Shown in pieces: positions 35,701 through 43,261 of a DNA stretch of 64,000 bases. The DNA lies in contig NZ_RCHJ01000014.1 in NCBI RefSeq assembly GCF_004011805.1, positions 1 to 64,000 of the forward strand. The letters are read 5' to 3'. The notes beneath the pieces are model-generated. The model saw only the letters and a program-made list of their open reading frames with translations, ran no database searches and was not told the DNA's origin. How positions within the stretch are numbered: position 1 is the stretch's first letter; each line of letters opens with the position of its first letter. This stretch comes from Piscinibacter defluvii. Its GTDB lineage: Bacteria > Pseudomonadota > Gammaproteobacteria > Burkholderiales > Burkholderiaceae_C. The translations under genes and the position numbers were made by a program.

Positions 35701-36376
35701 CGACCTGAAGCCGATCGCCGACGCCTGCAACCGCATGATCACCGGCCGCTACCCGTTCACGCCGAGTGCCAAGGCCGACGTGCTGCCGGACGACTTCGCG
35801 CAGCTGTTCAGCCCCGGCGGCCAGCTCGACGAGTTCTTCCGCGCCAAGCTCGCGCCGCTGGTGGACACCGGCACCAACCCGTGGTCGTTCAAGCCCACCG
35901 CGGACGGCACGCGCCGAACCAGCCCGGCGGCGCTGGCGGACTTCCAGCGCGCCGCACGCATCCGCGAGGTGTTCTTCCGCAGCGGTGGGCGCCAGCCTTC
36001 GTTCAAGGTCGACATCCGTGCGCTCGAGATGGGCGAGGGCCTGAAGGAGATCACGCTCGACATCGATGGCCAGGTGCAGAAGTTCGTGGCCGGCAGCAGC
36101 ACGCCGATCACCGTGAGCTGGCCGAGCACGCGGGTGGCCTCGCAGATCAAGCTCGGCACCACGCCGGCGGGCACGCCGATGACCTTCGACGGCCCGTGGG
36201 CGCTGTTCCGCCTGTTCGACCGATTCGAGGTGCAGCCGACGGCGCAACCCGAACGCTTCATCGTCGTGATGAACCTGGACGGCCGGCTGGCGCGGCTCGA
36301 GGTGATCGCCGGCAGCGCGTTCAATCCGTTCCGGCTCCGGGAAGTGCAGCAGTTCCGCTGCCCCGGCTCGCTCTGA
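32795..36376 (+). CDS. tssM: T6SS inner-membrane protein TssM (IcmF)
   Basis: The 1193-residue protein has two N-terminal membrane helices (about 8-28 and 45-63), then a cytoplasmic GTPase-like domain with an intact Walker A GAPGSGKTT (about 131) and DTAGRYTTQ. A third helix lies near 448-468 and a large periplasmic IcmF/TssM part follows to the end. Both GTG (32792) and ATG (32795) are possible starts; ATG is listed. The start overlaps the tssL stop. TssM with TssL forms the membrane core through which the tube is fired. In TssJ-containing systems its periplasmic end contacts TssJ. Confidence 0.96.
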   Translation: MGRVFAFLFSPAVYGVLGTLTLALLFWFGGPLIAVGSFRPLEPLWVRLVVVGLLLGSLLFKLVWARVKRKRTNAALVNGMAKGPSAADRELGTLNERFTQALEVLKKAPSGSRSIFKGGAYLYELPWYIFIGAPGSGKTTALLNAGLTFPLAEKMGAGGVRGVGGTRNCDWWFTDEAILIDTAGRYTTQESDSATDAAAWDGFLALLRKSRPRRPINGVLLTVNIQDLLQQNPNERKEHAAKLRARMQELTEKLGVKAPVYVLVTKADLIAGFNEFFGDLGREERNQVWGFTFAYSPQSAEDPLASFASEFAALEKRVRDRVTDRMDAETDVLRRAAIFNFPQQFVGVKGLLGGFLEQVFSAGGSLEERPLLRGVYFTSGTQEGTPIDRVLGTLARTFGVERKLASIAPARGGKSFFLHRLLKDVVFNEQGLVGENLAMERRRGRLRLAGFALTGLVSVALLAGWALSYMRNKGYIAQIEARVPEVRKAVDSLPPAASGDVSPLPDVLLAVRDAPRPSDFPIDEPPWSMTFGLYQGDKLDAGAQLGYRHLLETALLPRVTRRLEERLRTANRDNLEQAYESLKHYLMLYTPEQFDAESFKAWVGVDWDAVYERSLSSQQREALAAHLDALIERGAPPPRVAMDKSLVASVREMLVAFPLEYRVFSRLKRTQVGADLPPFSAANEGGPAALNVLTRASGAPLTQGIPGLFTREGYRQAFEKSVERATRQLASEQEWVLGVRPTGAGTGAAAGAVSAVKANPELTNRVRRLYFEEYIKVWDQYIADVRVVRLGNLEQSLAVARTLAGVDSPLVKFLRGVSRETTLVEPPKEGAGSGTPSQIGALAALEQKLSLAKREAAALAGKVNVPIDANTGAPLEAMVDEHFEYIHRLFKGNPPPIAETQKLFDEVYAQLAAVDAAQKSKSAPPPAGGADRVRAAAGQQPEPIRLALEALAGNAAATGRTVEAQAATSDLKPIADACNRMITGRYPFTPSAKADVLPDDFAQLFSPGGQLDEFFRAKLAPLVDTGTNPWSFKPTADGTRRTSPAALADFQRAARIREVFFRSGGRQPSFKVDIRALEMGEGLKEITLDIDGQVQKFVAGSSTPITVSWPSTRVASQIKLGTTPAGTPMTFDGPWALFRLFDRFEVQPTAQPERFIVVMNLDGRLARLEVIAGSAFNPFRLREVQQFRCPGSL

Positions 36377-36378
36377 CG

Positions 36379-37125
36379 ATGGACGCCGGCGCGACGGTCC
36401 CGGGCTGGTACGGCAAGCTGCCGACGCTCGGCGACTTCGCCTCGCGCCGGCTCGAGGCCGCGTTCATCGAACCCTGGGACCACTGGCTCGGCAGCGGCCT
36501 GGCGGCGCAGCGCGAGCAGCTCGGCGAGGGCTGGCTCCAGGCCTACCTGGCCAGCCCGGTGTGGCGCTTCGTGCTGATGCCCGGCGTGTTCGAGCACGAG
36601 GCGGCGGCGCTGGCCGGTGTGCTGATGCCCTCGGTCGACAAGGTCGGGCGCTACTTCCCGCTCACGGTGCTGCGCCGGCTCGACGAGCTGCCCCATTCGG
36701 CGCCGCAGCTCGAGGGCCTGCTCGGCTGGCTGCAGCGCCTGGAGGACGTGGCGGTCGACGCACTGCACGAGGACTGGGACATCGACACGCTCGACGGCGC
36801 GCTGGCCGCGCTGCCGCCGCCGGTGGTTCCGCCCGAGCCATCGCACGAGGCGCGTCTGCTCGCCGAGGCGATCGCAGGCGGCGGCGCGTTCGTCGACATC
36901 CGCGCGCTGCGCCGTCGCGCCGACCTCGCCACGCTGCTGTGGGACGCGCTGGCCGATGCCCCACGCTCGCTGCCGGTGGCGCGCGGGCTGTCGTTCTGGT
37001 TGGCGGACAATCCGGGCGCGCCGCAACTGCTGGTGCGGCGCGGGCTGCCCGACACCGGGCAGTTCATCCGCATGCTGGCTGCCGCCGAGGGCGGCAGCGC
37101 ACCGGTGGATGGCCTGCTGCTCTGA
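36379..37125 (+). CDS. tagF: T6SS regulator TagF (ImpM family)
   Basis: The 248-residue protein has the TagF signature GWYGKLPTLGDFASRRL at its start, FIEPWDHWLGSGL, and PSVDKVGRYFPLTVL near 83. TagF is a cytoplasmic repressor of T6SS assembly that acts with or beside the PpkA-PppA-Fha switch, in some systems by binding Fha. It begins two bases after the tssM stop and ends four bases before ppkA, which places the repressor and the kinase in one translation unit. Confidence 0.93.
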   Translation: MDAGATVPGWYGKLPTLGDFASRRLEAAFIEPWDHWLGSGLAAQREQLGEGWLQAYLASPVWRFVLMPGVFEHEAAALAGVLMPSVDKVGRYFPLTVLRRLDELPHSAPQLEGLLGWLQRLEDVAVDALHEDWDIDTLDGALAALPPPVVPPEPSHEARLLAEAIAGGGAFVDIRALRRRADLATLLWDALADAPRSLPVARGLSFWLADNPGAPQLLVRRGLPDTGQFIRMLAAAEGGSAPVDGLLL

Positions 37126-37129
37126 CCCG

Positions 37130-38977
37130 ATGGACAAGGACGATCAACCCGAACGCACCGTCACCAAGCCGCAGGCGCGCGTGGTGGACCCGCCGCCCGA
37201 CTCGGAGGCCACGCTGATCCGCCCGCCGCCGGCGCCCAAGCCGCCGGCGAGCCCGGCGCCGCGCAAGGACTCGGGCAACCAGCTGCCGGTCGGCACCTTC
37301 CTCGGCGAGTTCGAGATCACCGAGCTGATCGGCGAGGGCGGCTTCGGCATCGTCTACCTGGCGCGCGACCATTCGCTGCAGCGCCGCGTGGCGCTGAAGG
37401 AGTACATGCCCTCCGCGCTGGCCGCGCGCACCGGGCCGCTGGAGGTGTCGGTCAAGGCGGAGCGCTACGCCGAGACCTTCGACGCCGGCCTGAAGAGCTT
37501 CGTCAACGAGGCCCGGCTGCTGGCCTCGTTCGACCACCCGTCGCTGGTCAAGGTCTACCGCTTCTGGGAGGCCAACGGCACCGCCTACATGGTGATGCCG
37601 TACTACGAGGGCGTGACGCTCAAGCAGAAGCTCAAGGAGATGGGCGCGCCGCCCAACGAGGCCTGGTTGCTCGACCTGCTGGGCCCGCTGACCGAGGCGC
37701 TGCTGGTGATCCACGCCGACCAGTGCTACCACCGCGACATCGCGCCCGACAACGTGATGCTGCTCAAGGGCACCGGCCGGCCGCTGCTGCTCGACTTCGG
37801 TGCCGCGCGCCGCGTGATCGGCGACATGACGCAGGCGCTGACGGTGATCCTGAAACCCGGCTACGCGCCGGTCGAGCAGTACGCCGAGGTGCCGGGCATG
37901 AAGCAGGGCCCGTGGACCGACGTGTACGCGCTGGCGGCCGTCGTCTACTACGCGATCGTCGGCAAGACGCCGCCGCCCTCGGTGGGCCGGCTGATGAACG
38001 ACAACTACGAGCCGCTGAGCCAGCTCGCGCAGGGCCGCTACAGCCCGAAGTTCACCGCCGCGATCGACCGCGCGCTGATCGTCAAGCCGGAGGAACGCAC
38101 CCAGAGCATCGAGGAACTGCGCCACGACCTCGGGCTGGACACGATGGCCCCGGCGCCGCGCCCGGCGCCGGCGCCGGCTCCGGCCCGCCCGGCACCGGCC
38201 GCGACCGCTGCCGCGGCCGCGCCGTCGGCGCCGGCGAAGAAGGGCGCGATGGTGGCCGTGGCCGGCCTCGTCGCACTCGTGCTGGCGGGCGGCGTGGGCT
38301 ACGCACTGCTCGGGCGCGACGCGCCCGCGCCGGCACCCGGTGCCGCGGCGCCGGCCCCGCCCGCGCCCGAACCCGCCAGCGCCGCCGTGGCCACCGCGCC
38401 GCCGCCTGCCCCGGTGGCCGAGCCGGCGCCGCCGCCGCCGCCGCCCGCGGCCATCGAGGCGCGCTTCGACCCGCTGCAGGACTTCGAGCGTGTGGCGGCC
38501 GGCCAGTCGGCCGATTTCGGCGTCGAGGCGGCGACCGCGAAGCCGCAGTTCCGCATCGACCGCGACTACCTCTCGTTCACCGTCAAGTCGACCCGCGAGG
38601 GGCACCTGTACGTCTTCCTGCACGGCTCCGACGGCGTGCTGGTGCAGGTGTTCCCGAACGCCGCCTCGCGCAACAACAAGCTGCGCGCCGGACAGACGAT
38701 CACGCTGCCGCCGCCGCAGTCGAGCTGGGCGATGAAGGCCAGCGGGCCGGCCGGCACCGACCATTTCATCGCCATCGTGTCGGCGTACCCGCGCGACTTC
38801 GGCGCCATCGGCCTGAAGGTGCAGGACGGTTTCGGCATGGCCAGTGCCGAGGCCGTCGCGGAGGCGGCGCGGGCGCAGGGCGGGGCCGCGCCTCTGTTCC
38901 TCGGCAAGCCGGTGTGCAGCGGCGACTGCGTCGACCGCTACGGTGCCGCGCTGTTCTCGTCCCAGCAGATTCCCTGA
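37130..38977 (+). CDS. ppkA: Membrane Ser/Thr protein kinase PpkA (DUF4384 C-terminus)
   Basis: The 615-residue protein has a kinase domain at about 58-345 with all key motifs: glycine loop GEGGFG (68-73), K90 in VALKEY, HRD at 201-203 with N208, and DFG at 222-224. A Pro/Ala linker leads to one transmembrane helix near 375-397 (GAMVAVAGLVALVLAGGVGYA). The periplasmic part is a DUF4384-like domain (about 455-560, GHLYVFLHGSDGVLVQVFPN). PpkA senses envelope signals and phosphorylates the FHA protein to activate secretion. A DUF4384 sensor in place of a VWA domain is a variant worth noting. Confidence 0.94.
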   Translation: MDKDDQPERTVTKPQARVVDPPPDSEATLIRPPPAPKPPASPAPRKDSGNQLPVGTFLGEFEITELIGEGGFGIVYLARDHSLQRRVALKEYMPSALAARTGPLEVSVKAERYAETFDAGLKSFVNEARLLASFDHPSLVKVYRFWEANGTAYMVMPYYEGVTLKQKLKEMGAPPNEAWLLDLLGPLTEALLVIHADQCYHRDIAPDNVMLLKGTGRPLLLDFGAARRVIGDMTQALTVILKPGYAPVEQYAEVPGMKQGPWTDVYALAAVVYYAIVGKTPPPSVGRLMNDNYEPLSQLAQGRYSPKFTAAIDRALIVKPEERTQSIEELRHDLGLDTMAPAPRPAPAPAPARPAPAATAAAAAPSAPAKKGAMVAVAGLVALVLAGGVGYALLGRDAPAPAPGAAAPAPPAPEPASAAVATAPPPAPVAEPAPPPPPPAAIEARFDPLQDFERVAAGQSADFGVEAATAKPQFRIDRDYLSFTVKSTREGHLYVFLHGSDGVLVQVFPNAASRNNKLRAGQTITLPPPQSSWAMKASGPAGTDHFIAIVSAYPRDFGAIGLKVQDGFGMASAEAVAEAARAQGGAAPLFLGKPVCSGDCVDRYGAALFSSQQIP

Positions 38978-38987
38978 AGGAGTGAGC

Positions 38988-40742
38988 ATGTCCGACGACT
39001 GGAGCCCGAATTTCGGATCGCTCGACACCGCAGCGCCCGAGTGGGCGGCCAAGCGTCCGGTGCGCATCGCGGTGCTGGGCGACTTCAGCGCCGGCGCCGC
39101 CGCCGGCCGGCTCGACACCGGTGCGGAGCTGGCGCGGCGCAAGATGATCCCGGTCGAGTTCGACAACCTCGAGGACACGCTGGCGCGGCTGTCGGTCAGC
39201 CTGACGCTGCCGATCGGCGATGGCGGTGCCGGCGTGGCGCTGGAGTTCGGCGAGCTCGACGCCTTCCACCCCGACCAGCTGTACCGCGAGCTCGAGGTGT
39301 TCCGCGCGCTGGCGGACCTGCGCAAGCGGCTGAACAACACCTCGACGTTTGCCAAGGCGGCGGCCGAGGTGCAGTCGTGGGCCGGCGGCAGCCGGGTCTC
39401 GCGCAGCCGCAAGCGCCGCTCGCGCAGCGGCGCGCCGGCCGCCAACGCGAAGCTGAGCGACTTCGCGCGCCTGGTGGGCAGCGCGCCCGAACTCGACACC
39501 GATGCGCCGATCGATGCGCTGCTCAGGCGCATCGTCGGCCCCTTCGTCGTCAAGGCGCCCGACCCGAAGAAGGACGCGCTGGTGGCCACCGTCGACCAGG
39601 CCCTGTCGGACGCGATGCGCGCGGTGTTGCATCAGCCCGAGTTCCAGAACCTCGAGTCACTCTGGCGCGGCATGGACATGCTGCTGCGGCGCATCGAGAC
39701 CGGGCCGATGCTGCAGGTGTTGCTGGTGGATGTGTCGGCCGAGGAGTTCGCCGCCGACTTGAGCGGCAGCGACGACCTGAGCGAGACCGGCCTGTACGCG
39801 ATGCTGGTCGACAAGCCCGGCCAGGAGAAAAACGGCGGCGTGTCGCTGATCTGCGGGCTCTACCAGTTCGAGGCCACGCCGCCGCACGCCGAGCTGCTCG
39901 GCCGCATGGCCAAGATCGCGGCCAAGGCCGGGGCGCCCTTCGTCACCGGAATGGCCTGCGACGAGTTCATGAGCGCGAAGAGGCCGCCGCACCCCCTGGT
40001 GGCGCAGGCGCTGCGAGAACTGCGCGACCTGCCCGAGGGCCCCTACCTCTCGTTGATGGCGCCGCGTTTCATGCTGCGCCACCCGTACGGCAAGCGCAGC
40101 GACCCGATCAGCGCCTTCGCGTTCGAGGAGTTCAGCGATGCCGACGGCCTGCGCGGCATGCTGTGGGGTCACCCGGCCATCATCGCGGCTTGCCTGCTGG
40201 CCGCGCCGAGCGGCAAGTCGCTGGGCATCGGCGACCTGCCGTTCCACTACTACGTCGATGCCGACGGCGACCAGATCGCGCTGCCCTGCACCGACCGGCT
40301 GCTCAACGCCGAGGCCGCGGCGCGGCTGCGCCAGGTCGGCCTGACCGCGCTGATGGCGCACAAGGGCCAGCCGGAGGTGCGCGTCTCGGGCATCGATGCG
40401 GTGTCGGGCCAGGCGATCGCGCTGGCCACCAGCGCGAAGCCGGCGCCACGCGTGGGCGTCAGCATGGCGATCGGCAGCCGCAAGGAGCGTGAGGCCGCCG
40501 CCGCACCGGCCGATGCGAGCAGCGAGGTGTCGAGCGACGCCGACATGGCGCTGGCCGGCGACGAGGGCTCGTCCGCCGACGCGGGCGAGAGCGGCGACAG
40601 CAGCCTGGACGACCTGCTTGCCAGCCTGGGCGGCGACGACACGTCGACGTCGGGCGAGGAGGCCGCGGCCGGCGAGACGCCGGCCGAGGAGAGCACCGAG
40701 ATGGATCCGGAACTGGCCGCGCTGCTGGCCTCGCTGGAGTAG
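38988..40742 (+). CDS. Degenerate TssB-TssC sheath-subunit fusion paralogue
   Basis: The 584-residue protein carries a TssB-like part at about 20-125; RIAVLGDFSAG, MIPVEFDNLEDTLARL and YRELEVFRALADLRKRL align with TssB core blocks. A strongly basic linker follows at about 138-150 (SRVSRSRKRRSRSG). The TssC-like part spans about 205-420 (FQNLESLWRGMDML, ELLGRMAKIAAKAGAPFVTG, APRFMLRHPYGKRSDP). The N-terminal TssB strand and the C-terminal TssC strands used for ring interlocking are missing. The tail of about 90 residues is very acidic. It ends the second T6SS block. It may be a sheath cap or a regulator; the role is unknown. Confidence 0.85.
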   Translation: MSDDWSPNFGSLDTAAPEWAAKRPVRIAVLGDFSAGAAAGRLDTGAELARRKMIPVEFDNLEDTLARLSVSLTLPIGDGGAGVALEFGELDAFHPDQLYRELEVFRALADLRKRLNNTSTFAKAAAEVQSWAGGSRVSRSRKRRSRSGAPAANAKLSDFARLVGSAPELDTDAPIDALLRRIVGPFVVKAPDPKKDALVATVDQALSDAMRAVLHQPEFQNLESLWRGMDMLLRRIETGPMLQVLLVDVSAEEFAADLSGSDDLSETGLYAMLVDKPGQEKNGGVSLICGLYQFEATPPHAELLGRMAKIAAKAGAPFVTGMACDEFMSAKRPPHPLVAQALRELRDLPEGPYLSLMAPRFMLRHPYGKRSDPISAFAFEEFSDADGLRGMLWGHPAIIAACLLAAPSGKSLGIGDLPFHYYVDADGDQIALPCTDRLLNAEAAARLRQVGLTALMAHKGQPEVRVSGIDAVSGQAIALATSAKPAPRVGVSMAIGSRKEREAAAAPADASSEVSSDADMALAGDEGSSADAGESGDSSLDDLLASLGGDDTSTSGEEAAAGETPAEESTEMDPELAALLASLE

Positions 40743-40757
40743 CGCGCAGCCGACGGC

Positions 40758-40970
40758 TCAGTGCGGCGCGTCCGGCGGCGGCTCGGCGTCGTCCTCGTCG
40801 CGCTCCGGCTTGGCGGCGACGCGGTACTGCTCGCTGGCCCAGGCGCCGAAGTCGTGGTTCTTGCAGCGCTCGCTGCAGAACGGTCGCCACGGGTTCTCCG
40901 GCGCGTAGACGCTCGGGCCGCCGCAGCCCGGGCAGGCGACCGTGCGGCGGGGCGGGCGAGTGCCGCTCAT
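40758..40970 (-). CDS. yacG: DNA gyrase inhibitor YacG, zinc protein
   Basis: The 70-residue protein has the YacG zinc site CPGCGG with FCSERC (four Cys) and the following NHDFGAWASEQYRV. The tail is acidic and Pro-rich. YacG binds gyrase B and zinc. The ATG at 40970 overlaps the zapD stop (ATGA), which supports it over an alternative ATG six bases upstream. It is the last gene of a minus-strand unit with zapD, coaE and pilDCB, and is convergent with the T6SS fusion gene. Confidence 0.92.
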   Translation of the reverse strand: MSGTRPPRRTVACPGCGGPSVYAPENPWRPFCSERCKNHDFGAWASEQYRVAAKPERDEDDAEPPPDAPH

Positions 40971-41722
40971 GTGCACAGCGTGAGCTCGAAGCTCGTGTCC
41001 TCGCCGCTCGGCTTCAGGCGACCCTCGCCGTCCTGCTTCATCAGGCGGATGGAGACCATCAGACGGTGGCCGCTGATCTCCGGGATCGGCCCGTTGGCAT
41101 CGGGCAGGCGCACGCGCAGCAGCTGGTAGACGCGCCCGGCCGGCAGGCTCTGCTGGTACTGCCCGCCCGGTGCGACCACCTTGTGCGGCACGCCCGAATC
41201 ACGCAGCAGGCCCAGCAGCACCGACAGCGCCTCGGCCAGCGGCATAAGAGAGGCCGACCAGTGCAGCAGGTCGGCGCGGCGCCGGGCCGGCTCGTGCTTC
41301 TGCCAGGCGTAGTAGGCCGGCAGGTCGAACTCGCAGGTGCCACCGGGGATGCTGATGCGGCTGCGGATGCTCATCAGCCATTCGTTGCCGGTGAGCGCCG
41401 CGCCGGCCTTGCCGGGCAGCTGGTTCAGGCCGTTGAAGGCATGGTCGATGCGCGCGATCACCTGGTCCAGCGCGGCCTCGGAGATCGACGGGTTGCCGCG
41501 GAAACCGGCGTACTGCGCCTTGTGGCGCTCGAGCTCCTTGAGCAGGTCGGACTTCAGGTCGGCGCGCGACGCGACGTCCATGATCTCGAAGATCGTGGCG
41601 AGCGCGAAATGGTGGTCCACCGGCGCCTCGCGGCCGATCAGCTGGGCCAGCCGATCGAACAGGTGTTCGAGGCGGAGCATCGTGCGGATGCTCTCGTGGA
41701 AGGGGTACTCGTAGAGGATCAA
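40967..41722 (-). CDS. zapD: Cell division protein ZapD
   Basis: The 251-residue protein is ZapD (formerly YacF/DUF1342), which cross-links FtsZ filaments at midcell. The family begins ILYEYPFHE, and here that sequence directly follows a TTG at 41722, with AGGAC eight bases upstream. TTG is therefore the likely start. Further motifs are RLEHLFDRL and GNPSISEAALDQVI. Typical length is about 250. The gene stands between coaE and yacG, the usual order coaE-zapD-yacG in proteobacteria. Confidence 0.95.
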   Translation of the reverse strand: MILYEYPFHESIRTMLRLEHLFDRLAQLIGREAPVDHHFALATIFEIMDVASRADLKSDLLKELERHKAQYAGFRGNPSISEAALDQVIARIDHAFNGLNQLPGKAGAALTGNEWLMSIRSRISIPGGTCEFDLPAYYAWQKHEPARRRADLLHWSASLMPLAEALSVLLGLLRDSGVPHKVVAPGGQYQQSLPAGRVYQLLRVRLPDANGPIPEISGHRLMVSIRLMKQDGEGRLKPSGEDTSFELTLCT

Positions 41723-41780
41723 GGGCCAGGGTCCTGCACATGCCGGCAGCCGACCGCGCGGCGCCGATTGTTCCACACGA

Positions 41781-42392
41781 CTAGCCCGGGCCTGCGCTCC
41801 AGTGATCCCACAGATCGTGCACCGCGCGGTCGAGTTCCGCCGGGCTCAGCTGCTCGTTGAAGATCACCGCGTCGGCGCAAGCGCGGCGCGCGGCCCGCGC
41901 AGCCTGCTGCGCGATCACCGCCTCGACCGCCTCGGGCGTCCAGCCCGAGCGTGCCACCACACGCCGCACTTGCGTGGATTCGTTGCAATCGATCACCAAG
42001 ACCCGGTCGACCCGCGCGCGCCAGCGGCCGGACTCCACCAGCAGGGGCACGTCGAACACGATGGCCGGCCCGTGCACCAGCGCGGCACGGCGCTCGGCCT
42101 CCTGGCCGATCAGCGGATGCAGGATCGACTCCAGCCGCTGGCGTTCCGCGCGGTCGGCGAAGGCGAGCTGGCGCATGTGCGCGCGGTCCAGGCTGCCGTC
42201 GGGGGCGATCGCGGCCACGCCGAACGCGGCGCGCAGCGGCTCGATCGCGGCCCCGCCGGGCAGCGTCAGTTCGCGTGCGATCGCGTCGGTGTCGACCAGC
42301 CCCGCGCCGAGCTCGACCAGGCACCGCGCCACCGTGCTCTTGCCGCTGCCGATGCCGCCGGTCAGCCCGATGCGCAGCGCGGCGGCGCACAT
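41781..42392 (-). CDS. coaE: Dephospho-CoA kinase
   Basis: The 203-residue enzyme phosphorylates dephospho-CoA in the last step of coenzyme A synthesis. The P-loop GLTGGIGSGKST is at residues 9-20. VDTDAIARELT (D35 region), HPLIGQEAERR and VIDCNESTQVRRV follow the family pattern. The ATG at 42392 lies seven bases after the pilD stop. It is cytoplasmic and of normal length. Confidence 0.96.
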   Translation of the reverse strand: MCAAALRIGLTGGIGSGKSTVARCLVELGAGLVDTDAIARELTLPGGAAIEPLRAAFGVAAIAPDGSLDRAHMRQLAFADRAERQRLESILHPLIGQEAERRAALVHGPAIVFDVPLLVESGRWRARVDRVLVIDCNESTQVRRVVARSGWTPEAVEAVIAQQAARAARRACADAVIFNEQLSPAELDRAVHDLWDHWSAGPG

Positions 42393-42399
42393 GGCCCGG

Positions 42400-43251
42400 T
42401 CAGGCCCAGCCGAGCCAGCCCAGCACGCGCTCCGGGCCGGCGAGCAGCACCAGCAGGCCGCCGCCGGCGAGGAACGGGCCGAAGGGCACGTAGCGGCCCT
42501 CGCGCAGCTGCGCGCTGAGCTTCATCGCGATGCCGACGACCGCGCCCACCACCGAGGCGGCCAGCACGATCGGCAGGATCATCTTCAGCCCCAGCCAGGC
42601 GCCCAGCGCGGCCAGCAGCTTGAAATCGCCGTAGCCCATGCCCTCCTTGCCGGTGGCGAGCTTGAACAGCCAGTAGACCGACCACAGCGACAGGTAGCCC
42701 GCCACCGCACCCCAGACGGCCTCGGGCAGCGGCTGGGTCCAGCCCAGCGCGCTGGCCACCAGGCCGGCCCACAGCAGCGGCAGCGTCAGGTCGTCGGGCA
42801 GGAAGGTGGTGTCCCAGTCGATGCCGGCCAGCGCCACGAGCACCGCGACGAAGCCGCACCACAGCAGCGCCGTCGGGCTCGGGCCGAAGCGCCAGGCCAT
42901 CAGCGCGAACAACGCGGCCGTGAGCAGCTCGACGAAGGGGTAGCGCAGCGGAATGCGCGTGCCGCAGCCGGCGCAGCGGCCGCGCAGCCCGAGCCAGCTC
43001 AGGACCGGAATGTTCTCGTACCAGCGGATCGCATGGCCGCAGGACGGGCAGCGCGAGCGCGGCCGCGACAGCGTGATCGCCTCGGCCACCTCGGTCTCGA
43101 CGCCCAGCATGTCGGCGCTTTCGAGCCGCCAGCGCCGCTCGAGCATCAGCGGCATGCGGTGGATGACGACGTTCAGGAAGCTGCCGATGCACAGCCCCAG
43201 CAGGGCGAGCACGACGGGCGAGAACAGCGCCTCGCGCAGCAGGGCGTCCAT
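42400..43251 (-). CDS. pilD: Type IV prepilin peptidase/methyltransferase PilD
   Basis: The 283-residue inner-membrane aspartic protease cleaves and N-methylates prepilins. The N-terminal methylase part has the zinc-type CPSCGH...CAGCG cysteines (near 69 and 94). Catalytic Asp motifs are in GIDWDTTFLPDDL (near 145) and GYGDFKLLAALG (near 208). About seven to eight membrane segments are visible. The order pilB-pilC-pilD-coaE is typical of type IV pilus loci. It starts ten bases downstream of the pilC stop. Confidence 0.96.
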   Translation of the reverse strand: MDALLREALFSPVVLALLGLCIGSFLNVVIHRMPLMLERRWRLESADMLGVETEVAEAITLSRPRSRCPSCGHAIRWYENIPVLSWLGLRGRCAGCGTRIPLRYPFVELLTAALFALMAWRFGPSPTALLWCGFVAVLVALAGIDWDTTFLPDDLTLPLLWAGLVASALGWTQPLPEAVWGAVAGYLSLWSVYWLFKLATGKEGMGYGDFKLLAALGAWLGLKMILPIVLAASVVGAVVGIAMKLSAQLREGRYVPFGPFLAGGGLLVLLAGPERVLGWLGWA

Positions 43252-43261
43252 CGGACGCGCG

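Noticed and set aside
32683-36378. Very long frame upstream of and fused to tagF (1480 residues)
   Set aside because: It runs out of frame through tssM. Only the part from 36379 matches TagF.
40743-40757. Terminator between the T6SS fusion gene and yacG
   Set aside because: Only 15 bases separate the convergent genes and no stable hairpin with T-run is visible.
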